DNA of 34,416 nt from CAYXRK01 sp964467615 (GTDB lineage Bacteria > Hydrogenedentota > Hydrogenedentia > Hydrogenedentales > GCA-2746185): positions 1-34,416 of the forward strand of contig CAYXRK010000028.1 in the NCBI GenBank assembly GCA_964467615.1, written 5' to 3'. The notes under the pieces are model-generated. The model saw nothing but the letters and a program-made list of their open reading frames with translations, was not told where the DNA came from and made no database searches. The position numbers and the translations under genes are program-made. Positions 24,003 to 33,220 of the stretch are shown in pieces (the stretch's first letter is position 1; each line of letters starts with the position of its first letter).

Positions 24003-25571
24003 ATGAACCTCGCCGGCCCCTTTCTCGAAACGCTCCGCGCCCAGGGAAAGGCCGTGGCGATCCGCGAGCCCGGCGGCCACGCGGCCACCTACGCGGACGT
24101 CTACGCCCAAGTGGCCGCGTTTCAACACTATTTGCGCGAATGCGGATTCCGGTTCGGAGACTCCGTTGTCATCCAAGTCCCGAATGGCAACGCATTCGCC
24201 GTCGCCACTATTGCCGTTCTTTCGCTCGGCGGCATCGCAGTACTTTGTGAACCTGGACTTGGCGATGAGATTTACCTCGGTCGCCTCAACGCCGCATGCC
24301 CCAAGTGGGTCTTCGTCCACCCGATCATCCGCCGCGTCAATTGGATACCCGGCGCGCGCGCCCTGCTCCGCCGCCGCGAATTGCACGTCCCCCCGCTCAT
24401 GCCGCGTTCGCTAGGCTTGAATGAAATCGTCGTCTCTAACAAATTCTTTGAGCGTCTCACCGCGAATTCCAAGCGCGAGGCCGTCGTCGAAGACGTCGAT
24501 GCCCGGCACGACGCCATCATCATCTTCACGGGCGGAACGACGAGCGCGCCAAAAGGCGTCCGCCTCTCACACGGCGCGCTCCGTCACTACCTGGACAATA
24601 TCGCCGGCATCGCGCGGAGCCTCGACATCAACACATTTCTCGCCGACACGCCGCAGCAAGTGCTCTACGGCCTCAACCTTGGCAAAGAGGTTTTCGTTAC
24701 CAAGGGCCGGACCCGCCGCCGCGCCGCCTACGTCCGCTCCCTCATCGAACGAGGCATGATCGACGCCTACTTCGGTTCACCGTTCCTTTGGATGGAAATG
24801 CTCGATCAGGCCGGAGCGCACCGCATTCGCCTGCCCGCTTCGCTCAAGGCCGTCCTACTCGGCGGCGCGCCCGTCACGCCTGAGTTCCTCGCCGCGCTGC
24901 GCGAGTGGCTCCATCCGAATACCACCGTGCTAGCGATTTACGGCCTCACCGAAGCCGGACCCGTAGCCGTCGCATCGGCCGAGGATAAAATCGATTGGAA
25001 CCAGGGCGGCGCTTTCGTCGGCCGTTGCATGCCCGGCACGAGCGCCGAGGCCGAGGGCGGCGGAGTGGGGGAGATCATCGTCCACAGCAACGCGCTATAC
25101 ACCGGCTATCTCGGACAACCCGAACGCCCGCCGCGCGAAGGTCTCCACACCGGCGACCTGGGTAGAATCGTACAGACGAGTAACGGCGACGCGCTGGTGC
25201 TTCTCGGCCGCGCCAAAGACATGATTGTCCGCGCAGGCGTCAACGTGTATCCCGGCACCCTCGAACCCGAATTGCGCGCAATTACCGGCGCGCAAGAGCG
25301 GCGGCTTCTACGCGAAGCCGCACTCGTTGGACTGTGGGACCCTGCGAAACAAGATGAAGCCATTGTACTCTGTTACCAGCCCATGGCCGGCGTCAACGTC
25401 AACGAACACGAATTCAAGGCCGCGGTCGAATCTGTCACGGGCGAAGACGCTCGCCCCGATTTCTATCTCCTCGTCGATCCTATTCCAGTCACCGGACGCC
25501 AGAACAAGGTAGATAAGGAAGCGCTGCGCGAGTTGGCGTTGCGGCGTTTCGGTCTAGCGCGCCGGCCATGA
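24003..25571 (+). CDS. OleC-like AMP-dependent ligase (beta-lactone synthetase candidate)
   Basis: The 522-residue protein belongs to the ANL adenylating superfamily. The P-loop FTGGTTSAPKG is at 175-185, the aromatic/ADP motif YGLTEAGPVA at 313-322, HTGD at 382-385, GRAKD at 402-406 and a C-terminal Lys region GRQNKVDKE at 498-506. In the olefin pathway OleC adenylates a 2-alkyl-3-hydroxy acid and closes it to a beta-lactone. The YGLTEAGPVA motif and position after an OleA-like gene fit OleC, but a fatty acyl-CoA/AMP ligase is possible. There are 19 bp between the OleA-like stop and this ATG and no strong SD, so re-initiation is likely. Confidence 0.75.
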   Translation: MNLAGPFLETLRAQGKAVAIREPGGHAATYADVYAQVAAFQHYLRECGFRFGDSVVIQVPNGNAFAVATIAVLSLGGIAVLCEPGLGDEIYLGRLNAACPKWVFVHPIIRRVNWIPGARALLRRRELHVPPLMPRSLGLNEIVVSNKFFERLTANSKREAVVEDVDARHDAIIIFTGGTTSAPKGVRLSHGALRHYLDNIAGIARSLDINTFLADTPQQVLYGLNLGKEVFVTKGRTRRRAAYVRSLIERGMIDAYFGSPFLWMEMLDQAGAHRIRLPASLKAVLLGGAPVTPEFLAALREWLHPNTTVLAIYGLTEAGPVAVASAEDKIDWNQGGAFVGRCMPGTSAEAEGGGVGEIIVHSNALYTGYLGQPERPPREGLHTGDLGRIVQTSNGDALVLLGRAKDMIVRAGVNVYPGTLEPELRAITGAQERRLLREAALVGLWDPAKQDEAIVLCYQPMAGVNVNEHEFKAAVESVTGEDARPDFYLLVDPIPVTGRQNKVDKEALRELALRRFGLARRP

Positions 25572-26731
25572 CAACATCCGGCTGGGACGAGTTGCCCCGT
25601 TGGTTCGTGCCCTTCGGGTGGCGTGAATTCTGGCGCAAACAAGCGTACCTCCTGCGCGACACGAAATCGCCGCTTCGAGTTTCCGCACAGGTTGCCGTGC
25701 GCCTCGCGCTTCTCGGCGTAAACCAGACGGCATGGACGCTTGATCAGTTCGCCTTCCCGCGCTGGGACCAGACCGAACTCTTCGGCCCCGTCTTCATCAT
25801 CGGCCACCAACGCTCCGGCACCACGCTCCTGCATCGCGCTCTGGCGCGCGACCCCAACGCCTGCGCGCTCGCCATGCACGAGATGGTGCTTCCAGCGATC
25901 TCGGCCCATCGCGTGATCCGCGCCATCGCGCGTTGGGATTCTCGCCACGGCGGCCGCATTCGTGGACGCATCGATCGCCTCCAGGATCGGTTCCTCGGCC
26001 GCCTCGACCACATTCACCGCATTCGCCTCGACTCCATCGAGGAGGACGAATTCGTGTTTTGGTCCGCGTTCCGCTCCGGCATGTGCGTGAACGACAACCC
26101 CGCCTCCGTGTCCCGCCGCGAACTCGACTACTTCCGCGATTTCCGGTCCTGGTCCGAACGCGAACAACAGATCGCGCTCGCGTGGTACCGCGCTTGCCTC
26201 CTGAAGAGGGTCAATCGCGAACCTTCGCGAGAATCGGGCGCGCCGGTTTGGATTGTCGCCAAGAATCCCGCGTTCAGCCAGCGAATTCCCCAATTGCTGC
26301 GGGTGTTTCCCGGCGCCAAGTTCATCCTTCTCGTCCGCAATCCTCTCGAAACCATTCCCTCGCGCCTCAGCCTCATTCGTGAAATCTGGCGGCTTGGCTA
26401 CCCCGAACTCGAACGCATGTCTCTCGCGCAAGTCGCCACGATCGTCGATGACAGCGTCCGCACCTACACCTACGCCCAGCGCGATTGCGCCCTCCTGCGC
26501 CCCGATCAACTCGTCGAAATCCGGTACCACGATCTCAAATCTGATCTCGGCGCGACAATCGAGAAGGTCTACTCCCAACTCACACTGCCCGGTTCTCCCT
26601 CGGATATCGGAAATAGCATCGGCGAAGCGGACAGCCCAGGCCATCATCACTACTCGCTCGCCGACTTCGACCTCTCCGAAACCGATCTCCGCGCCCGCCT
26701 CGCTGCCGTTTTCGACGCCTACGGCTTCTAA
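25568..26731 (+). CDS. Sulfotransferase-family protein
   Basis: The ATG overlaps the previous stop (ATGA). The 387-residue protein carries the 5'-phosphosulfate-binding loop GHQRSGTTLLHR (79-90) and, later, RNPLETIPS (257-265), matching the 3'-phosphate motif of PAPS-dependent sulfotransferases. The acceptor is unknown. No PAPS-synthesis genes are in the window. Position directly downstream of the OleC-like gene and translational coupling imply that the substrate belongs to this pathway, perhaps a long-chain beta-hydroxy acid or alcohol. In curacin-type termination, sulfation of a beta-hydroxyl precedes decarboxylation to an alkene. That parallel is inference only. Confidence 0.8.
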   Translation: MTTSGWDELPRWFVPFGWREFWRKQAYLLRDTKSPLRVSAQVAVRLALLGVNQTAWTLDQFAFPRWDQTELFGPVFIIGHQRSGTTLLHRALARDPNACALAMHEMVLPAISAHRVIRAIARWDSRHGGRIRGRIDRLQDRFLGRLDHIHRIRLDSIEEDEFVFWSAFRSGMCVNDNPASVSRRELDYFRDFRSWSEREQQIALAWYRACLLKRVNREPSRESGAPVWIVAKNPAFSQRIPQLLRVFPGAKFILLVRNPLETIPSRLSLIREIWRLGYPELERMSLAQVATIVDDSVRTYTYAQRDCALLRPDQLVEIRYHDLKSDLGATIEKVYSQLTLPGSPSDIGNSIGEADSPGHHHYSLADFDLSETDLRARLAAVFDAYGF

Positions 26732-26797
26732 CGCTCAATGTGTTCCGTTTTCGGCGTCGCTTCCGATATCATTTCCCCGCATCCGATAGGAACTCTC

Positions 26798-27274
26798 ATG
26801 GAACTCCCCCTCGCCTTCAAGACCTTTGCAATCACGCGCCACCATCTCGTCCGCGAACTCAAGGACCTCTCGCACGAGCAACTTCTCGCCATCCCCGAGG
26901 GCCGCGACGACAACATCCTCTGGAACCTCGGCCACGTCACCTGCTCGCTCGCCCGCCTCACCTACGTCCGCGCCGGCCGGCCCTTGCCCCTACCCGAAGC
27001 ATGGCTCGACCTCATGGGCAAGGACACCCGCGCAACCGATTGGACATCTCCGCCCGATGTCGAAGATGTGCTCCTGCGCTTCCGGGCACTACCGCCCCAC
27101 ATTGAGGCGGACTACAGAGCGGGAAAGTTCGCCACATACGAGCCGTTGCAAATCACGCCGCAGCACACCATCGATTCTATCGAGGAGGCGATCGCATTCC
27201 ACTGTTTCCACGAAGGTCTCCACATCGGCTACGTACTTACGCTCAAGCAGTTGCTGGCCCAACTTCCAAAGTAG
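26798..27274 (+). CDS. DinB-family metal-binding protein
   Basis: The ATG at 26798 is chosen because AGGA lies ~8 bp upstream and the product then opens with LAFKTFAITRHHLVRELKDL. The 158-residue protein fits the four-helix DinB/YfiT fold. Histidines at 46 (WNLGHVTCS), 138 and 142 (HEGLH) are the likely metal triad. DinB-like proteins include thiol-dependent transferases; the substrate is not known. It is 66 bp downstream of the sulfotransferase and could belong to the same transcript. It converges on the sigma-54 activator gene. Confidence 0.8.
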   Translation: MELPLAFKTFAITRHHLVRELKDLSHEQLLAIPEGRDDNILWNLGHVTCSLARLTYVRAGRPLPLPEAWLDLMGKDTRATDWTSPPDVEDVLLRFRALPPHIEADYRAGKFATYEPLQITPQHTIDSIEEAIAFHCFHEGLHIGYVLTLKQLLAQLPK

Positions 27275-27320
27275 GCGGCGCGAATCGGGCGATCAAGTAG
27301 AGATGTACTGGCGTGAGTTT

Positions 27321-28688
27321 CTAGGGCTGTTCGGAGGGGATTTCGAGTTGGTCCATTTTGTATTTGAGGATGCGGCGGGTGGTTCCGAGGGCGTCGGCGG
27401 CGCGAGATTGGACGTTTTCGTGCCGTTCGAGGGCACGTTTGATGAGGTAGCGTTCGAGGCGGCGGGTGGCTTCGTCGAGGGGGAGGCCTTCGAAACTTTC
27501 GAGGTTGGTTACTGGTTCGCGTTGCGCGCGCGGAAGCATTTCGACGACCTGCTCGGCGGTGATGATTTCGGAATCCGTGTAGTGCACAAGGATACGTTCG
27601 ACGACGTTCTCGAGCTCGCGAATGTTTCCTGGCCAAGCGTAACCGCTGAGGCGGGCCATGCCCCTGGGGTCGATGTCCTTGGCGCGGGCGTGGACCCTTG
27701 GCGCGTGCTTGGCAATGAAGTGGGCTGCGAGGGCGGGGACGTCTTCGCGGCGCTCGCGCAGGGCGGGCATGTGGACGTTGAGGACGTTGAGGCGGTAGTA
27801 GAGGTCTTCGCGGAATTGACCTTTGGAGATCGCCTCGGGCAGATCGCGGTTCGTGGCGGAAAGAAGGCGGATGTTGACTGAGATTTCTTTTGTGCTGCCG
27901 ACGGGATAGAAGCGGTTGTCCTGTAACACTCGCAGCAGTTTTACCTGCGCCTCGACGGGCATTTCACCTATTTCGTCGAGGAACAACGTGCCGCCGTCGG
28001 CAACTTGGAGCTTGCCGATACGTGTCTGATCCGCGCCCGTGAACGCGCCCTTCGTGTAGCCGAAGAGTTCGCTTTCGACCAGGTTGGCGGGAATGGCGCA
28101 GCAGGAGAGAGCGACGAAGGGTTTGTTCTTGCGCAGGCCGCCGGTATGAATCGCGCGGGCCACGACGTCTTTCCCGGTCCCGCTTTCGCCGGTGATGAGG
28201 ACGGTTGAATCAACCTTCATCGCCTGTCGGGCCTGGCCAAGCGCGCGCATGAGCGCGGGACTGTTGCCGACAATGGACTCAAATTCGACGCAGTCGCGCT
28301 CGCGCAGGGTATACAGTTCGCGGGCTTGGCGGGCCGACTCGATGGTGCGTTCGACGTTGCGGAGCAACTCGTCAACGTCAAACGGTTTCAGGATGTAGTC
28401 CTGCGCGCCGAGCCTCATCGCTTCGACGGCGGAGGTGATGGTGTTCGAGGCGGTCACGACAATGACCGGCACTGGAATCCCGCGTTTTTGCAGCGTAGCG
28501 AGCACTTCTTCGCCCGACATGCCGGGCATGGTCAGGTCGAGGAGGACAAGGTCGACGTGCCGTTGATCGAGCAGTTCGAGGCCGCGCGCGCCGTTCTCGG
28601 CGAGCAGCACGTTGTATTCGCCGTTAAGAATGGCGCGGTAGGCCTGGCGAACGCTCGGCTCGTCGTCAATCGCCAATACAGTTTGCAT
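27321..28688 (-). CDS. Sigma-54-dependent response regulator, NtrC family
   Basis: The ATG at 28688 is preceded by GGGGA about 9 bp upstream; a GTG two codons earlier is too close to it. The 455-residue protein has a receiver domain with acidic pair near residues 8-9, phospho-acceptor Asp51 and Lys101. An AAA+ domain follows with GESGTGKD (167-174) and GAFTGA (214-219), the sigma-54 contact loop. At the end is a Fis-type helix-turn-helix (RAADALGTTRRILKYKM). It is the last gene of a three-gene minus-strand operon with two kinase-like proteins, 58 bp downstream of the degenerate one. Its target genes are not evident: I found no convincing -24/-12 promoter in the window. Confidence 0.93.
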   Translation of the reverse strand: MQTVLAIDDEPSVRQAYRAILNGEYNVLLAENGARGLELLDQRHVDLVLLDLTMPGMSGEEVLATLQKRGIPVPVIVVTASNTITSAVEAMRLGAQDYILKPFDVDELLRNVERTIESARQARELYTLRERDCVEFESIVGNSPALMRALGQARQAMKVDSTVLITGESGTGKDVVARAIHTGGLRKNKPFVALSCCAIPANLVESELFGYTKGAFTGADQTRIGKLQVADGGTLFLDEIGEMPVEAQVKLLRVLQDNRFYPVGSTKEISVNIRLLSATNRDLPEAISKGQFREDLYYRLNVLNVHMPALRERREDVPALAAHFIAKHAPRVHARAKDIDPRGMARLSGYAWPGNIRELENVVERILVHYTDSEIITAEQVVEMLPRAQREPVTNLESFEGLPLDEATRRLERYLIKRALERHENVQSRAADALGTTRRILKYKMDQLEIPSEQP

Positions 28689-28752
28689 GTCCACACGTCC
28701 CCGCGAACGGCGCGTCTATCCCGTCACCGATCGTGCGGCGCGATAACGCGCC

Positions 28753-30660
28753 TTAAGAGGCCTTCGCCGCGGCAGGGAGCGAGAACGCAAAGGCCCCACC
28801 GCCTTCGCCGTTCGCCAGCAACTCGAGCCTTCCGTGATGTTGTTCCATAATTCGCGCGGCGAGGGTGAGTCCGAGTCCCATCCCACGCTCTTTGGTGCTA
28901 AAGAACGGCAGGAATACCAGCTTAGCGTCTTGTTCGCTGATGCCCGGACCCGAATCGTAGACGGATATTTTACAGTCACCGTTGGATCGCTCGGTCTTGA
29001 TCCGTAGCGTCCCGCCGTTGCTGCTCATGGCTTCAATCGAATTGCGGACGATATTGCGCAGCGCGGTGGTGAATAGAGCGGAGTCGATTTCGGCGGAGAG
29101 TTCTTGCGACGTGAGGTCGGCCTCGACGCGGATGTGACGCGACTTGAGTTCGTCGTCGAAAGACTCCATGACGCGTTTGACCGCAAAGTTCAAGTCGTCC
29201 AGGCGGGTCGAGAGACGCGGATGGCGTGCAAAGTCGAAGAGGGTCTCGACGACATTGTTAATTCGGGCGACTTCGCGCAGAACGACTTCTGAAAAGTCGC
29301 GGCGAAATTCCTCCGACTCGTGGCGCCTTGGGAGCAGTTGGGCGAAAGTGTTGATCGCGACCATCGGGTTCTTGATTTCCTGCGCGACGCGGGAAGCCAG
29401 GTACTCCCACATCGGGCTGTAGGCGATGTCGTCTTGCTCGCCCTTGGCGTCGCCAGGAATCAGGGAGAAGATCGCGGCCACACCTTCGGGGCCGAGCGGG
29501 GCGGTACTGACGCCGAGTGTCTTGTTGATCGCCATGTCACGTACACTCTGGCGAACGCGAGGTTTGTTCTCGTTGAGCGTTCGGAGCACTACATCCGCAA
29601 ACGCAGAGCCAAGTTTCTGAACGCTTCGGCCAAGGACATCGACGGCGCGCAGCTGCAAAATCCGCTCGGCGCTTTCGTTCATCATCGAAACGGTCTTGTC
29701 TGGCCGCACGGTAACGACACCGGCGGTAATGTTGGCGAGTACCGCGTCGAGCCGGGTTTGTTGGCGGGCAGCATCTCGATACTGATTGGCCTTTTCGAGG
29801 CATGAAGACGCGCCGCGCGCGAGCATGACCAAGAGGTCGCGTTCCTCGGTGCTGTAGGGCGCGCCGCTGGCTTTCTCTCCAAGGAGGATCGCGCCGCAGG
29901 TGCGGCCGAAACTGACAAGCGGTACGGCTAGACGTCCGCCGAGGACTTGGATTTCCTTGAGCGCGTCCGTCGCGTCGCGATTGACGTCGCGGTCGAAGAG
30001 ACAAGTGTTCTCCTCGAGCCAACGCATGAGTCCGACGGAGTATTGAAGTTGAATCGACTGAACGACGTGCTGCTGGACACCGTGTGATGCGACACATTTG
30101 ACCGTGCCATTCGTCTGCATCAATACGACCGTGCGCACGGTGTCGAAAATGTCGACGAGTGCATCGACCATGCTTTGGAGGAGCCGATTGACGTCCTCGA
30201 GGCGGCCGGTGTTCCGCGTCATCCAGCGTAACGCCATTTGATACTGGATGATCGAAGCCGTGCGAGGGACCGAGGCGACCGCCGGCAAATCCTGAACACG
30301 GGCTGCATGCCGCGCGCCGATGCAGCGGTTGGTCACTACGGCCAAATCGTCGCAGTTGAAGGGCTTAAGCAGATGCGCGCGAGCTCCGGCCCGGGTGTAC
30401 GAAGCGAGCGATTCGCCATCGCTGCGGCCGGAAATGATGATGACCGGGGTGTCGGGGGTCTCTTCCGCGACGGCGCGCAACGCGCGAATCCCGAGGTGAG
30501 GCGAATCGTCGAGTAGAATGAGGTCGACTTTTACGGATACGAGTCTGCGCAAGGCCTCATCTAGCGTATTTTCGATCAACAGGAGATCGGATTTGGGAAG
30601 CGCGGCACGCAGTGATTCGCAGATAGCGCGATCTTCGGCTATGGCTAAAACGATGTTCAT
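28753..30660 (-). CDS. Receiver-GAF-PAS-histidine-kinase protein lacking the phospho-accepting His
   Basis: The 635-residue protein has an N-terminal receiver domain (acidic pair 9-10, Asp51, Lys99), a GAF-like domain (~150-300), a PAS-like domain (~305-400) and a C-terminal kinase domain. The H-box reads VAQEIKNP (425-432). Position 427, where the phospho-accepting His of HisKA kinases sits, is Gln (codon CAG, complement of 29380-29382). The ATP-binding domain is otherwise complete: N box RNSIEAM (~539-545), DSGPGI (569-574) and GMGLGL (593-598). The paralogous region of the upstream kinase reads MAHEIKNP. It may act as an allosteric partner or phospho-reader rather than a conventional kinase. 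Confidence 0.85.
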   Translation of the reverse strand: MNIVLAIAEDRAICESLRAALPKSDLLLIENTLDEALRRLVSVKVDLILLDDSPHLGIRALRAVAEETPDTPVIIISGRSDGESLASYTRAGARAHLLKPFNCDDLAVVTNRCIGARHAARVQDLPAVASVPRTASIIQYQMALRWMTRNTGRLEDVNRLLQSMVDALVDIFDTVRTVVLMQTNGTVKCVASHGVQQHVVQSIQLQYSVGLMRWLEENTCLFDRDVNRDATDALKEIQVLGGRLAVPLVSFGRTCGAILLGEKASGAPYSTEERDLLVMLARGASSCLEKANQYRDAARQQTRLDAVLANITAGVVTVRPDKTVSMMNESAERILQLRAVDVLGRSVQKLGSAFADVVLRTLNENKPRVRQSVRDMAINKTLGVSTAPLGPEGVAAIFSLIPGDAKGEQDDIAYSPMWEYLASRVAQEIKNPMVAINTFAQLLPRRHESEEFRRDFSEVVLREVARINNVVETLFDFARHPRLSTRLDDLNFAVKRVMESFDDELKSRHIRVEADLTSQELSAEIDSALFTTALRNIVRNSIEAMSSNGGTLRIKTERSNGDCKISVYDSGPGISEQDAKLVFLPFFSTKERGMGLGLTLAARIMEQHHGRLELLANGEGGGAFAFSLPAAAKAS

Positions 30661-30718
30661 ACTCTGTTCTGTACCAGGTGGTAAAGATTATACGCGAGCG
30701 AGTCCATGTGGAACATCG

Positions 30719-33220
30719 TCAGTTCGCGCCAGCCAGGGAAAAGCTGGCGGCGAGGGGCAAAGTCACGGTGAAGGTTGTTCCGCGGCCCACGACGCTCTGG
30801 ACGTGGACCTCGCCGCCGTGCTCGGCGACGATGCCGTGTACCACCGAAAGGCCCAACCCACAGCCCTTTTCCTTCGTTGTGTAAAAGGGGGTGAATAGCG
30901 CCTGCAAGTTGGCCTCCGAAATCCCGCAGCCGGTATCGGTAATCGAGATACGTGCGCAGGCGGACTCGAGTGCGGCCGCGGCGCCGCGCTTCCGAAAATG
31001 CGCGTAACCGGTACGAGCGCGAACGACAAGGCGTCCGCCGTCCGCGTCGTGCATGGATTCGATGGCGTTCAGCACGAGATTCAGGAACACTTGATGCAGT
31101 TGTTGGTCGTCGCCGACGACCACAAGCGGATCGCTTGGAAACTCCTTGACGACTTCCACGTTCGCCTTTCGGGCCTGGCTGTCGACCAGGGCGATCACCT
31201 CGTCCAACTGCGATTCGAGCGACAAGGGACCGAAGTTAATTGGCCTGGGCTTGGCGAAGTCGAGCAAACGTGACACGATGGTGTCGATTCGATCGACTTC
31301 ATGCGGCACGACTTCTTCAAAGGTGGCCCGAAAGTCTTCATCGGAGAAGCGCTTTCGGAGCAATTGCGCGAAGGTCTTGATAGAAACGAGCGGGTTCTTG
31401 ATCTCGTGGGCCATGCCGGCGGCCAACACGCCAACGCTCGAAAGCCGATCTGCGCGAATGACGTTTTCTTCGAGTTGTTTGATCTGCGAGAGGTCGTATA
31501 GCAGCGCGACCGCGCCGGTCGTTTCGTCCCCGCTCGATCTAAAGCACGACGAGGACATGAGTATGGGCAGGGGCTCGCCGCGGGGCGTCATCAGCGAGGT
31601 CTCGAAATCGCTGATGGGGCGTTGTTCGCGCAGGGTTTTGCGAAGGATTGCGGCGACCTCGGGCGGCAAGGAATCGAGAGGCGCACCGGGTTCGATTGGA
31701 CCCAGAAAGCGCTTGACGGCATCGTTCACCGTGGTCACTGCACCGTCCAGATCGACGGCGATGACCCCCTCGCGCATCTGCGCGAAAACCCGCGCCAGGT
31801 GCTGGTGCAAGTCTTCGAGTTCCTGATACAGGCGTGCGTTCGCAATGGCGGTCCCGAAGGGTCCAGCGAGCGCGCGGAACGCCGCGACCTCTTCCTCGGA
31901 ATAGACATCGTGCGATTGCTTCTGCCCGAGTGTGAGTATCCCGACGATGCCCTCATTCGTGATGAGGGGCAGACAGAAGTAGGCTTCCAAGTCCGCGAGG
32001 TGGGCGGCGAGCGCGATCAATTGGGTGTCTTGAGCGCGATGCAGGATTTTTTCGAGTAGAAGAGGCTGGGGAATTCTACGCAAGTAATCCATCAAGGGCC
32101 CGTGTTCGCGCGTTTCGGCGGGGCCGTCGTTTTCGAGCGTGCTGAAGTACGTGATTAGGTTCGAAGGATCCTTTTCGTCCACCAGCATGACGCGCACCAG
32201 GTTGACGCGCAATGTGTGCTGGATGTCTCCTGCGACAGACTCGAGCAGTGGACCGAGCTGAACTTCGGCTGCGGCCTGTTCCGCGATGCGACGATAGAGG
32301 AGGTGAATATCGTAGCGCTGCTTGAGCAGCGTGCCTTCGACGTAGTTTCGCAAGAACTCCTTCATGCGCTGATAGCAAATTACGACGAAGACGGTCGTCA
32401 GGATTGCCGCGCCGGTATTAACAGGACGCATGCCGCCGCCTTCCAGGCGCTGTCCCAGCGCCGCGAGGGCGAGAAAGACCCCGAGGACCACGGCGCCCAT
32501 GATGGCGTTAACAATTGCCTTCGAGACGAGCATTCGAGTGTCGAGGAGGTGGAAGCGGATCATCGCGTAGGCGAAGAACCCGGCGAAAAGGGTCGTGGAG
32601 ACCGGCAGATAGGCCTGCAGAATAATTTTGCCGAACATTTCCGCGCCCAGAATTCCGAGTATGCTGAGCACGGAGATGCTGTAGATGCCGAACAATACGA
32701 ACTGCGCCTGCCGGCGGTCCTGCCCTTCGGTGCGCGAGCCTTTGCCGCGCAAATTGTTGTGGACCGCTAGAAGCGCGGTCAGGATCATCACGCCCAATAC
32801 GGCGAAGGCCGGGCCATGTTCCGCGCGGGGGGGATAGCCCGGGACGACCTGCACGTCTTTGATGTAGATCTCGGTGGTCGCCATCACATAAAGCACCGTG
32901 GCGCAGAGGTACAATGCGCCGAGAATCCAGCGGTTGCCCTCGAAGCGGCCGCGCGGGAAGTAGCACACGAAATGGTATGTAACGGCGGGAAGGAAGCAGG
33001 CTACCATCTCGGTGAACGTTACCCAGAACGTCGCGCTGGCGTCGGTGTCGGTTTGGATCACCATTGCGACCGCGGCCGCCCACAGGGAAAGATTGACCGC
33101 GAGTACGGCGAACATGCGGTGCGTGATTTTTGTGTGGTTGCGGGCGAGCACGACGATGGCCAAGCCGACGCACATAAGCGCGGCCAGCGCGTTGCAAATC
33201 GTTGGGAAGAAAGTTTCCAT
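30719..33220 (-). CDS. Membrane histidine kinase with 7TM-type sensor, GAF and PAS domains
   Basis: The 833-residue protein has eight or so hydrophobic segments in the first ~290 residues (7TM-type sensor). A GAF domain (~325-465) and a PAS domain (~475-590) follow. The kinase core has His605 in MAHEIKNP, an N box NLVLNAIESM, DTGCGISE and GCGLGL. It is the first gene of the operon and the only one of its two kinases with an intact phospho-accepting His, so it is the probable phosphodonor for the sigma-54 activator. The ligand is unknown. The segment IKTFAQLL after the H-box is repeated almost exactly in the downstream kinase-like protein, which points to duplication. Confidence 0.9.
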   Translation of the reverse strand: METFFPTICNALAALMCVGLAIVVLARNHTKITHRMFAVLAVNLSLWAAAVAMVIQTDTDASATFWVTFTEMVACFLPAVTYHFVCYFPRGRFEGNRWILGALYLCATVLYVMATTEIYIKDVQVVPGYPPRAEHGPAFAVLGVMILTALLAVHNNLRGKGSRTEGQDRRQAQFVLFGIYSISVLSILGILGAEMFGKIILQAYLPVSTTLFAGFFAYAMIRFHLLDTRMLVSKAIVNAIMGAVVLGVFLALAALGQRLEGGGMRPVNTGAAILTTVFVVICYQRMKEFLRNYVEGTLLKQRYDIHLLYRRIAEQAAAEVQLGPLLESVAGDIQHTLRVNLVRVMLVDEKDPSNLITYFSTLENDGPAETREHGPLMDYLRRIPQPLLLEKILHRAQDTQLIALAAHLADLEAYFCLPLITNEGIVGILTLGQKQSHDVYSEEEVAAFRALAGPFGTAIANARLYQELEDLHQHLARVFAQMREGVIAVDLDGAVTTVNDAVKRFLGPIEPGAPLDSLPPEVAAILRKTLREQRPISDFETSLMTPRGEPLPILMSSSCFRSSGDETTGAVALLYDLSQIKQLEENVIRADRLSSVGVLAAGMAHEIKNPLVSIKTFAQLLRKRFSDEDFRATFEEVVPHEVDRIDTIVSRLLDFAKPRPINFGPLSLESQLDEVIALVDSQARKANVEVVKEFPSDPLVVVGDDQQLHQVFLNLVLNAIESMHDADGGRLVVRARTGYAHFRKRGAAAALESACARISITDTGCGISEANLQALFTPFYTTKEKGCGLGLSVVHGIVAEHGGEVHVQSVVGRGTTFTVTLPLAASFSLAGAN

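Noticed and set aside
30518..30898. Plus-strand frames across the two kinase genes
   Set aside because: These are antisense shadows with no domain pattern and no start signal.
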